From NCBI GenBank assembly GCA_029863845.1, contig JAOTUO010000005.1, positions 1 through 32,456 on the forward strand: 32,456 nucleotides of DNA, given 5' to 3'. Shown piece by piece: positions 21,288 to 32,456 of the stretch. Each line of letters opens with the position of its first letter. Position 1 is the first letter of the stretch. A program made the position numbers and the translations under genes. The notes under the pieces were generated by a model. It was not told the origin of the DNA and did no database searches. It saw only the letters and a list, made by a program, of their open reading frames with translations. The stretch is from Myxococcales bacterium (GTDB lineage: Bacteria > Myxococcota_A > UBA9160 > SMWR01).

Positions 21288-21998
21288 ATGCTTCGGATCG
21301 ACGTGATCACCATCTTTCCGGGGCTCTTCGACGCCTTCCTTCGGGAATCGCTCGTGGGAATCGCGGTCCGGAGGGATCTCGTGCGGATCGCGGTGCACGA
21401 TCTGCGACAATGGACGGCGGATCGGCACCACAGCGTCGACGATGCGCCGTACGGTGGCGGCCCGGGCATGGTGATGAAGCCCGAGCCGCTGGTGGCGGCG
21501 GTCGAGGCGCTCGCCGGCCCCAAGGGGCCGGAGCGACGTGCGCGGGTGGTGCTGCTGTCGCCGCAGGGTCGAAGGCTCGACCAGGCGGGGCTCGGGGATC
21601 TGGCGCAAGAGGAGCATCTGGTGCTGGTCTGCGGTCGCTACGAGGGAGTCGATCAGCGCGCCATCGATCTGGCGGTGGACGCGGAGTTCTCGATCGGCGA
21701 CTACGTGCTTTCGGGCGGCGAGGTGCCCGCCATGGCTGTGATCGAGGGGAGCGTGCGCCTCCTGCCCGGCGTGCTGGGAAACCCCGAGTCGGCGAGCAGC
21801 GAGTCGTTTCAGCGCGGACTGCTGGAAGGTCCCCAGTACACGCGCCCCGCGGAGTTCCGCGGTCTGAAGGTGCCCGAGGTGCTCTGCGGCGGAGACCACG
21901 CCGCGATCGCCCGCTGGCGCGCCGAGCGGGCCGGCGAGTTCACCCGGCGTCGTCGCCCGGATCTGCTCGGGTCCGAACGCAAAGAGGATGAGTCATGA
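21288..21998 (+). CDS. trmD: tRNA (guanosine(37)-N1)-methyltransferase
   Basis: [72 protein letters not shown]. Confidence 0.97.
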   Translation: MLRIDVITIFPGLFDAFLRESLVGIAVRRDLVRIAVHDLRQWTADRHHSVDDAPYGGGPGMVMKPEPLVAAVEALAGPKGPERRARVVLLSPQGRRLDQAGLGDLAQEEHLVLVCGRYEGVDQRAIDLAVDAEFSIGDYVLSGGEVPAMAVIEGSVRLLPGVLGNPESASSESFQRGLLEGPQYTRPAEFRGLKVPEVLCGGDHAAIARWRAERAGEFTRRRRPDLLGSERKEDES

Positions 21999-22468
21999 AC
22001 CACATGGATGCCGTGTTTCGGGAGGCCCCTCGCAGGGATCTCCCGCCGTTCCGTTCGGGCGACACCGTTCGGGTGCACGTGAGGATCCGGGAAGGCGACA
22101 AGGAGCGGATCCAGGTCTTCGAAGGCGTCGTGATCAGCCGGCGTGGCGGCGGCCGGTCGGCGACGTTCACGGTCCGGAAGGTGTCCTACGGAGTCGGCGT
22201 GGAGCGGGTGTTCCCCGTCGAGTCGCCGACGGTGACGCGCATCGAGATCAAGCAGCGCGGTCACGTGCGGCGCGCCCGCCTCTACTACCTGCGCGAGCTG
22301 AAAGGCAAGAAGGCGCGCCTGCGCACCAAGATCCGCGATCTGAGCGCTCTCATCGTGCCGGACGAAGCCGCCCCCGGAACCGCCGACGAGGCGGTCGCCC
22401 TCGAGGAAGCCCGGGCCGCCGCCGAAGCCGCCACCGACGCCCCGGCGGAGTCGCCCGAGAAGCCCTAA
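21995..22468 (+). CDS. rplS: 50S ribosomal protein L19 with Ala/Glu-rich C-terminal tail
   Basis: [37 protein letters not shown]...[41 protein letters not shown]. Confidence 0.96.
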   Translation: MNHMDAVFREAPRRDLPPFRSGDTVRVHVRIREGDKERIQVFEGVVISRRGGGRSATFTVRKVSYGVGVERVFPVESPTVTRIEIKQRGHVRRARLYYLRELKGKKARLRTKIRDLSALIVPDEAAPGTADEAVALEEARAAAEAATDAPAESPEKP

Positions 22469-22845
22469 CCGTTGGCGTCGAAGGCGCCCTCGATGTGGCG
22501 TACCCGCCAGCCGTCGCCCGTGCCTCCGGCGGCGGGCTCGCACGCGATCACGTCGAAGCGCATGCGGCGGGCGAGGCCGGGATGCGCGCGCAGCCAGGCG
22601 GCCGCGGCGCGAACGAGGCGCGCCTGCCGGTGCGCGTCCACCGCCGCCTCGGGGGCGCCGAGGGCGCGGGAGCGCCGGGTCTTCACCTCGGCGAACACCA
22701 CGAGGCGGCCGCGCCGCGCGACGATGTCGATCTCGACTCCGCCCGCCCGAACGTTTCGATCGACGATGCGATAACCTCGCTGCGCGAGGTACGCCGCGGC
22801 CCGGACTTCGCCGGCGGCTCCGAGGGCGCGTCGGTCTCGGCTCAT
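22465..22845 (-). CDS. UPF0102 / YraN family nuclease-like protein
   Basis: [44 protein letters not shown], the YraN motif. Confidence 0.92.
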   Translation of the reverse strand: MSRDRRALGAAGEVRAAAYLAQRGYRIVDRNVRAGGVEIDIVARRGRLVVFAEVKTRRSRALGAPEAAVDAHRQARLVRAAAAWLRAHPGLARRMRFDVIACEPAAGGTGDGWRVRHIEGAFDANG

Positions 22846-22914
22846 CGGGAATCTCCCCGGGACCGGGGCGCCGGCAGCGTAGCGTACCCGCGCAGGGGGC
22901 CGGCAGGGCCCGAG

Positions 22915-22943
22915 GCCGCGCAGCGAGCCGAAGGCGAACGCAG
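22915..22943. repeat. 29-nt segment shared with the interior of the dispersed element (copy at 11758-11786)
   Basis: gccgcgcagcgagccgaaggcgaacgcag vs gccgcgcagtgagccgaaggcgaacgaag: 27/29 identical. Confidence 0.6.
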
Positions 22944-22958
22944 TCGGACGGGAGACGC

Positions 22959-23872
<914 letters not shown>

Positions 23873-23876
<4 letters not shown>

Positions 23877-24400
23877 CCATCAAGTCGCTGATCCGCACCA
23901 TCCCGGACTACCCGAAGCGGGGCGTCCTGTTTCGCGACATCACGACGCTGCTCCAGGATCCGCAGGGAATGCGGGCGGCGGTGGAGCAGCTCGCCGGGCC
24001 GTTCCGGGGCCTCGGCATCCAGAAGGTCGCGGGGATCGAGGCGCGCGGCTTCATCCTCGGCGGCGCCGTCGCCGTCGCCCTCGGCGCGGGCTTCGTGCTC
24101 GTGCGCAAGAAGGGGAAGCTGCCCTGGGACACCATCGGCGCCGATTACGACCTGGAGTACGGAAGTGACGGCGTCGAGATCCACACCGACACGATCGGCT
24201 CGGGCGAGCGCGTCCTGGTGGTGGACGACCTGATCGCCACGGGCGGCACCGCCGAGGCCACGATCCGCATCGTCGAGCGGGTCGGGGGCACGGTCGCGGG
24301 CTGCGCCGTCGTCATCGACCTCCCCGACCTCGGGGGCCGCCGGCGCATCGAAGCCACCGGACATACGCTGGTGTCGCTGTGCGAGTTCGCGGGAGAGTAG
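23873..24400 (+). CDS. apt: Adenine phosphoribosyltransferase
   Basis: IRTIPDYPKRGVLFRDITTLLQDP, VAGIEARGFILGGAVAVALGAGFVLVRKKGKLP, VLVVDDLIATGGTAEA. ATGA overlap with mtnP. Confidence 0.96.
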
Positions 24401-24413
24401 CTCCCCGCCCGCC

Positions 24414-25514
<1,101 letters not shown>

Positions 25515-25516
25515 CC

Positions 25517-26353
25517 TTGGGTGAACTCCACGTCGTCGCGACGCCGATCGGGAACCTGGAAGACGTGACGCTCCGGGCGCTACGGGTGCTGGGCGAGGCC
25601 GATCTGGTGCTGGCCGAGGACACGCGGCGCACGCGCGTGCTCTGCGATCGCCACGGCGTGAAGGCGCGCCCCGTCTCGCTCCACGCGCACAACGAGGCGG
25701 CGCGCGTCGAGAAGACCCTGGCCGTGCTCGCGCGGGGCGGGTCCGTGGCCCTCGTATCGGATGCGGGAACGCCGCTGATCTCGGACCCCGGCGAACGGCT
25801 GGTGGCGGCCGCCGTGGCCGCCGGGCACCGCGTCACCCCGGTGCCCGGGGCCTCCGCCGTCGTGAGCGCCCTGGCGGTCGCCGGACTGCCGGCGTCCCCG
25901 TTCACGTTCCTGGGCTTCCTGCCCCGGCGCGCCGGCGCGCGCGATGCCCTCCTCGAGGGCCTGCGGGAGCGTCCCGAGACGCTGGTGCTCTTCGAATCGC
26001 CGCGCCGCGTGGCCGCGACGTTGCGCCGCTGCGCGGAGATCCTGGGTCCGCGGCCGGCTTGCGTGGCGCGCGAGCTGACCAAGCTCCACGAAGAGGTGCT
26101 GCGGGGCCCGCTTCCCGACCTCGCGGAGCGCTGCGCCGCGGGAGCGCGCGGGGAGATCACGATCGTGATCGGCGGGGCGGGGCGCGCCGCCGCGCCCGAT
26201 CCGGCGGAGATCGACGCGGCGATCCGGGCGGGATTCGCCGCCGGCGAGAGCGCGCGCGCCATCGCCGCCCGGCTCGCCCGCGCCGCCGGCTTCTCGCGGC
26301 GCGCCGTCTACAACCGCGCCCTCGCCCTCCGGCGCGAAACCAAGTCCACGTAG
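25517..26353 (+). CDS. rsmI: 16S rRNA (cytidine(1402)-2'-O)-methyltransferase
   Basis: LHVVATPIGNLEDVTLRALRVL, AEDTRRTRVLC, LVSDAGTPLISDPGERLV, VPGASAVVSALAVAGLP. TTG start at 25517. Confidence 0.95.
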   Translation: MGELHVVATPIGNLEDVTLRALRVLGEADLVLAEDTRRTRVLCDRHGVKARPVSLHAHNEAARVEKTLAVLARGGSVALVSDAGTPLISDPGERLVAAAVAAGHRVTPVPGASAVVSALAVAGLPASPFTFLGFLPRRAGARDALLEGLRERPETLVLFESPRRVAATLRRCAEILGPRPACVARELTKLHEEVLRGPLPDLAERCAAGARGEITIVIGGAGRAAAPDPAEIDAAIRAGFAAGESARAIAARLARAAGFSRRAVYNRALALRRETKST

Positions 26354-26382
26354 CACGTCCGATACAAGCCAGTGCGATGCGA

Positions 26383-26852
26383 CGGCCGGGGCCGAGGGCG
26401 ATCCCGCAGCGAAATCAAGCGCAGGCCGCCCTCGATCTCCGTGCGGCGACCCGTCCCGCCCGGGTGATTTCCTGTCCGCAAACCTCGCCGCTCGTTGGCG
26501 GCCGAGCCATTCGCGGAGGGATCGCCCTCGGCCCCGGCCGCCCGGCTACCTGTCCAGCAGTTGGCGGCCGAGCCATTCGCGGAGGGATCGCCGTCGATCC
26601 CGGCCGCCTGGCTACCTGTCGAGCAGTTGGCGGCCGAGCCACTCGCGGAGGGATCGCCGTCGATCCCGGCCGCCTGGCTACCTGTCGAGAAGTTGGCGGC
26701 CGAGCCATTCGCGGAGGGATCGCTCTCGGCCCCGGCCGCCCGGCCACCTGCCCAGGCCGAGCCATTCGCGGAGGGATCGCCCTCGGCCCCGGCCGCCCGG
26801 CGACCTGCCCGGGCCGAGCCATTCGCGGAGGGATCGCCTTCGGCCCCGGCCG
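26383..26852. repeat. Dispersed structured intergenic element, copy 2, enlarged by an internal tandem array
   Basis: Left end CGGCCGGGGCCGAGGGCGATCCCGCAGCGAAATCAAGCGCAGGCCGCC matches copy 1. Ends form a 23-bp inverted repeat with one mismatch (26383-26405 vs 26830-26852). Confidence 0.8.
26495..26852. repeat. Tandem repeat, about 5.5 units, period 66/66/66 then 57/57 nt
   Basis: Motif GGCCGAGCCAYTCGCGGAGGGATCGCYNTCG starts at 26500, 26566, 26632, 26698, 26755 and 26812; full unit TTGGCGGCCGAGCCATTCGCGGAGGGATCGCCCTCGGCCCCGGCCGCCCGGCTACCTGTCCAGCAG. Confidence 0.9.
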
Positions 26853-26857
26853 GCTAC

Positions 26858-28978
<2,121 letters not shown>

Positions 28979-29019
28979 TTACCACCTGGGCCGGCGTGCT
29001 GGGCAGCGAAGGGGGCGGG

Positions 29020-30207
29020 ATGAGCCAGGCCGCGGAGTGGGAGAGGAGCGCCGAGCCCGACGACACGCTCGTCCGCCACCTCGCCGCGGCCATGTCGGAC
29101 GGGCTCGCCTGGGTCCGAAACCGGCGGATCGAGTGGGTGAACGCGCGCCTGATCGAGATGTCGGGGGTGCAGTCCGCCGAAGTGCTGGTGGGCGTACCCC
29201 TGGGCGACGCCTTCGCCGACACGGGCAGCGGCCGGCCCGACCCCACCGCTCCGCGGGCCGTGGAGTGCGCGCTGACCCGCCCCGACGGCCAGCGGCGCTC
29301 CGTGATCTGCCGCCCGGCCGGTCTGGAGCCCTTCGCTGCGGCCGAGGTCTGGCTGATCCAGGACGTGACCCACGTCCGGCAGGTGGAGCAGGAGCTGTTG
29401 CGCGCGGGCCAGGATCTGCATCGTGGCAATCGCGAGCTGGCGACGCTCCGCGAGCGCTTGCGCAGCGAGCAGGCCGAACGCGAGGAGCTGCTCACGGTGG
29501 TGAGCCACGAGCTGTGCACTCCACTCACCGTGATCGGAGGCTACAACCGGCTCCTGCTCACCGAGGAGGTGGGACCCCTCACCGAGGAGCAGCGGGGCTT
29601 CCTCGAAGAGAGCACGAAGAGCTGCGAGCGCCTGAACCGTTTCATCGGCAACCTGCTGGCGGCCTCTCGCGAGGCGAAGGGCGGCGATGTCCTGGAGGTG
29701 TGCCACGGTTCTCTGGCCGAGGCGATCGACGGCGTGCTGGAGCTGCTGCGGCCGCTGCTCGAGGATCGCGACCTGCGCTTGCGCATCGACGTGGCCCCCG
29801 ACGCCCGTCTCGCTCGCTTCGATCGCCTGCGGGTCGGGCAGATCCTGACGAACCTCGTCGGCAACGCGATCAAGTACTCGAGCCCCGGCGCGACGATCGA
29901 GATCGAGACCCGTGTGCCGCCCCCCGGCGCGCCCTCGGAACGGCGTTTCGTCGAGGTGCGCGTGTCCGACGACGGGCCGGGCGTGGAGCCGAAGGATCGC
30001 GAGCGCATCTTCGAGCCCTACGTGCGGGCCGGCGACGAGGCCCGCGCCGGGGGCCTCGGCCTCGGGCTCGCGATCTGCCGACGCCTGGTCGAGGCCCACG
30101 GCGGGACGATCGGCGTCTCGGACCGACCGGGCGGCGGCGCCCGCTTCACCTTCACCCTGCCGATGGGTGGCGACGAGCCGCCCCCCGGCGACGCGAGCGA
30201 GGCCTAG
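29020..30207 (+). CDS. PAS-containing sensor histidine kinase
   Basis: VVSHELCTPLTVIGGYNRLLL (H-box), LVGNAIKYS (N-box), DDGPGVEPKDRERIFEPYVR, GLGLGLAICRRLVEAHGG; N-terminal PAS-like region. Confidence 0.92.
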   Translation: MSQAAEWERSAEPDDTLVRHLAAAMSDGLAWVRNRRIEWVNARLIEMSGVQSAEVLVGVPLGDAFADTGSGRPDPTAPRAVECALTRPDGQRRSVICRPAGLEPFAAAEVWLIQDVTHVRQVEQELLRAGQDLHRGNRELATLRERLRSEQAEREELLTVVSHELCTPLTVIGGYNRLLLTEEVGPLTEEQRGFLEESTKSCERLNRFIGNLLAASREAKGGDVLEVCHGSLAEAIDGVLELLRPLLEDRDLRLRIDVAPDARLARFDRLRVGQILTNLVGNAIKYSSPGATIEIETRVPPPGAPSERRFVEVRVSDDGPGVEPKDRERIFEPYVRAGDEARAGGLGLGLAICRRLVEAHGGTIGVSDRPGGGARFTFTLPMGGDEPPPGDASEA

Positions 30208-30209
30208 TC

Positions 30210-31670
30210 GTGGCGCAGCAGCGGAAGCGGGCGCAGCGGCCGGCCGGCAAGGCAACGAAGAAGACACCCCCGCAGCGCTTCCGGGTGCTGGTGGTGGACG
30301 ACGCGGAAGCCATCCGCACGTACCTCGCGAATCTCCTCGAGCTCAAGGGCTACGACGTCGACACCGCCGAGGACGGCCGGCGGGCCCTGGCCCTGCTCGA
30401 GGGCGGCGCCGCGCCGGACCTGATCATTCTCGACGTGATGATGCCCGGCGTCGACGGCATCGAGACGCTGCGGCGGATCCGCGCGCTCGACGAGGAGACG
30501 CCCGTCATCATGCTCTCGGTGGTCGGCAAGGCGAGCACGATCGTCGAGGCGATGAAGCTCGGCGCCGCCGACTACCTGAACAAGCCCTTCGATGAGGACG
30601 AGCTCGAGCTCACCCTCGAGAAGGTTCTGGAGAAGAAGGCCCTCGAGCGCGAGCGCGAGGCGCTGGCGGCCGGTTTCGCAGGCGGTCGCGACGCCTTCGT
30701 CTGGGCGAGCCCGCCGATGCAGCGGATCCGCGCGGTGCTCGACCAGGTCGCCGACACCGACGTGACGATCCTGATCCAGGGCGAGAGCGGCGTGGGCAAG
30801 GAGGTGGTGGCGCGCACCGCCCACGAGGTCTCGGCGCGGGTCAGCCGGCCCTTCGTCAAGGTGAACTGCGCCGCGCTCCCCGAAGATCTGCTGGAGAGCG
30901 AGCTGTTCGGCTACGAAAAGGGATCGTTCACGGGCGCGGGCTCCCGCAAGCAGGGCAAATTCGAGTTCGCGCACCAGGGCACGATCTTCCTCGACGAGAT
31001 CGGAGAGATGAGCGCCGCGCTGCAGGGGAAGATGCTCCAGGTCCTCCAGGACGGTGAGTTCACCCGCCTCGGCGGAAACCGGGAAGTCCGGGTCGACGTC
31101 CGCGTCATCTGCGCGACCAACCGCAAGCTGGACGAGATGGTGCGCGAAGGGCGCTTCCGCGAGGATCTCTTCTTCCGCCTCAACGTCGTCAGCCTCTGGG
31201 TCCCGCCTCTCCGCGAGCGGAGCGAAGAGATCCCGATTCTGGTCGAGAGCTTCCTGCGCCGCTTCCCAGCCCGCTACCGCCGGCCCGTCCCGCGCCTCAG
31301 CACACGGCTCATGAACGCCTTGCAGCACTACGCGTTTCCCGGAAACGTCCGCGAGCTCGAGAACATGATCAAGCGCATCATCGTGCTGGAGAGCGAGGAC
31401 TCGATCCTCCGGGAGATCCAGAGCGGGCAATCCACCGGTGGGCCGCCGGGGCGCGAGCTGGCCCACCTCATCCAGGAGATCGAGGCCCAGGCGGGCGACA
31501 TCCCCCTGCGCGAGGTCGGGCGGCGCGTCGCCCTGGAGGCGGAGCGCGAGACGATCGGGCGCGCGCTCCAGCACACCCAATGGAACCGCAAGCGGGCGGC
31601 GCGCCTGCTGGGCGTCAGCTACAAGACGCTGCTCCAGAAGATTCGCGGCTGCGGGCTCGAGCCGGATTAG
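30210..31670 (+). CDS. Sigma-54-dependent response regulator (REC-AAA+-Fis, NtrC family)
   Basis: REC LDVMMPGVDGIETL...NKPF, GESGVGKE Walker A, ELFGYEKGSFTGA, GTIFLDEIGEM, C-terminal Fis-type HTH NRKRAARLLGVSYKTLLQKI. GTG start at 30210. Confidence 0.94.
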   Translation: MAQQRKRAQRPAGKATKKTPPQRFRVLVVDDAEAIRTYLANLLELKGYDVDTAEDGRRALALLEGGAAPDLIILDVMMPGVDGIETLRRIRALDEETPVIMLSVVGKASTIVEAMKLGAADYLNKPFDEDELELTLEKVLEKKALEREREALAAGFAGGRDAFVWASPPMQRIRAVLDQVADTDVTILIQGESGVGKEVVARTAHEVSARVSRPFVKVNCAALPEDLLESELFGYEKGSFTGAGSRKQGKFEFAHQGTIFLDEIGEMSAALQGKMLQVLQDGEFTRLGGNREVRVDVRVICATNRKLDEMVREGRFREDLFFRLNVVSLWVPPLRERSEEIPILVESFLRRFPARYRRPVPRLSTRLMNALQHYAFPGNVRELENMIKRIIVLESEDSILREIQSGQSTGGPPGRELAHLIQEIEAQAGDIPLREVGRRVALEAERETIGRALQHTQWNRKRAARLLGVSYKTLLQKIRGCGLEPD

Positions 31671-31740
31671 GCGGCGGCGAGGCCTTGGTTATACTCCCCG
31701 CCTTGTCGGGGTTCGCCCGACACGGGGGCGAGTCGCGTCC

Positions 31741-32424
31741 ATGGAACAGTTCAGCCTCAACCTGCCGGCGGGCGCGCCGCTGTCGCTGGTGGCCCTCCTG
31801 ATCCACCTCTCGGTGGGCCTCGTCCTCGCCCTGATCCTCCGCTGGCATTTTCAACGCTTCGGCTCGACGCTCTCCAACCGCGACGAGTTCGCCCAGGTCT
31901 TTCCGTTCATCGTCATGACGACGGTCTTGATCATCACGGTCGTGAAGTCGTCGCTGGCGCTCTCCCTGGGCCTGGTGGGAGCGCTGTCGATCGTCCGCTT
32001 CCGCACGCCGATCAAGGAGCCGGAGGAGCTGGCGTACCTGTTCATGGCCATCGCCATCGGGCTCGGGCTGGGCGCGGACCAGATGTATGCCACGGTCATG
32101 GCCGGCCTCGTCATCATGGGCGCCGTGGCCCTGCTGCGCTGGGCGCGGACCGGCCGCGAGAGCCGCAACCTCTATCTGTCGGTCGACTGGTCGGGCCAGG
32201 AGGGCAGCGAGCAGCCCCTCGAGGCGCTGAACGACGTCATCGTACGGCACGTGGCGACCGGCGACCTTCGTCGAGTCGACGCCCGCGACGGCACCCTGGA
32301 GGCGACCTACTACATCGACATGAGCAGGGGCGGGAGCATCTCGGCGTTGCTCGACGACCTCCACCGCACCTTTCCAGGCATCGGCGTCGCGTTCATCGAT
32401 CAGAGCCAGATGCCGAGCGTGTAA
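31741..32424 (+). CDS. DUF4956 domain-containing membrane protein
   Basis: FPFIVMTTVLIITVVKSSLALSLGLVGALSIVRFRTPIKEPEELAYLFMAIAIGLGLGA, the DUF4956 core, with a soluble C-terminal domain. Confidence 0.88.
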   Translation: MEQFSLNLPAGAPLSLVALLIHLSVGLVLALILRWHFQRFGSTLSNRDEFAQVFPFIVMTTVLIITVVKSSLALSLGLVGALSIVRFRTPIKEPEELAYLFMAIAIGLGLGADQMYATVMAGLVIMGAVALLRWARTGRESRNLYLSVDWSGQEGSEQPLEALNDVIVRHVATGDLRRVDARDGTLEATYYIDMSRGGSISALLDDLHRTFPGIGVAFIDQSQMPSV

Positions 32425-32456
32425 TTGCGGATCCCCCCGAAAGAGGATTCCGGCCC

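Noticed and set aside
26495-26852. Possible CRISPR array
   Set aside because: Whole 57-66-nt units are near-identical, with no repeat/unique-spacer alternation, and no cas genes nearby.

Overview
High-GC bacterial chromosome segment, probably from a deltaproteobacteria-like lineage (weak inference). It is packed with mostly housekeeping genes. Minus-strand genes at the left: 5' part of a class I DAHP synthase, TesB-like thioesterase, DUF4328 protein, Trm9-like methyltransferase. The Trm9-like gene is divergent from elp3 (+). Next come clpB and two htrA/degP paralogs (-), galK (+), thiSGE (-), and a + strand run: alr, purH-purD-tsaC, DUF1015, DUF721/DciA-like, a small zinc-ribbon protein, rpsP-khpA-rimM-trmD-rplS. 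After these: yraN (-), mtnP-apt-mtnA-rsmI (+), ligA (-), a histidine kinase plus sigma-54 response regulator, and a DUF4956 membrane protein (+). Four observations go beyond routine annotation. (1) An unlisted 25-aa leader peptide, MSIPTGSAFTYFRFFSWPCGARGLV, is followed by an intrinsic terminator just upstream of DAHP synthase, which looks like a transcription attenuator. (2) A bacterial elp3 is divergent from a Trm9/ALKBH8-like methyltransferase, suggesting a eukaryote-like wobble-uridine (cm5U to mcm5U) pathway. (3) A dispersed structured element with 23-bp terminal inverted repeats occupies two convergent intergenic regions. (4) One copy of that element has expanded internally into a 66/57-nt tandem array. 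No CRISPR, tRNA, rRNA, transposase or prophage was recognised.
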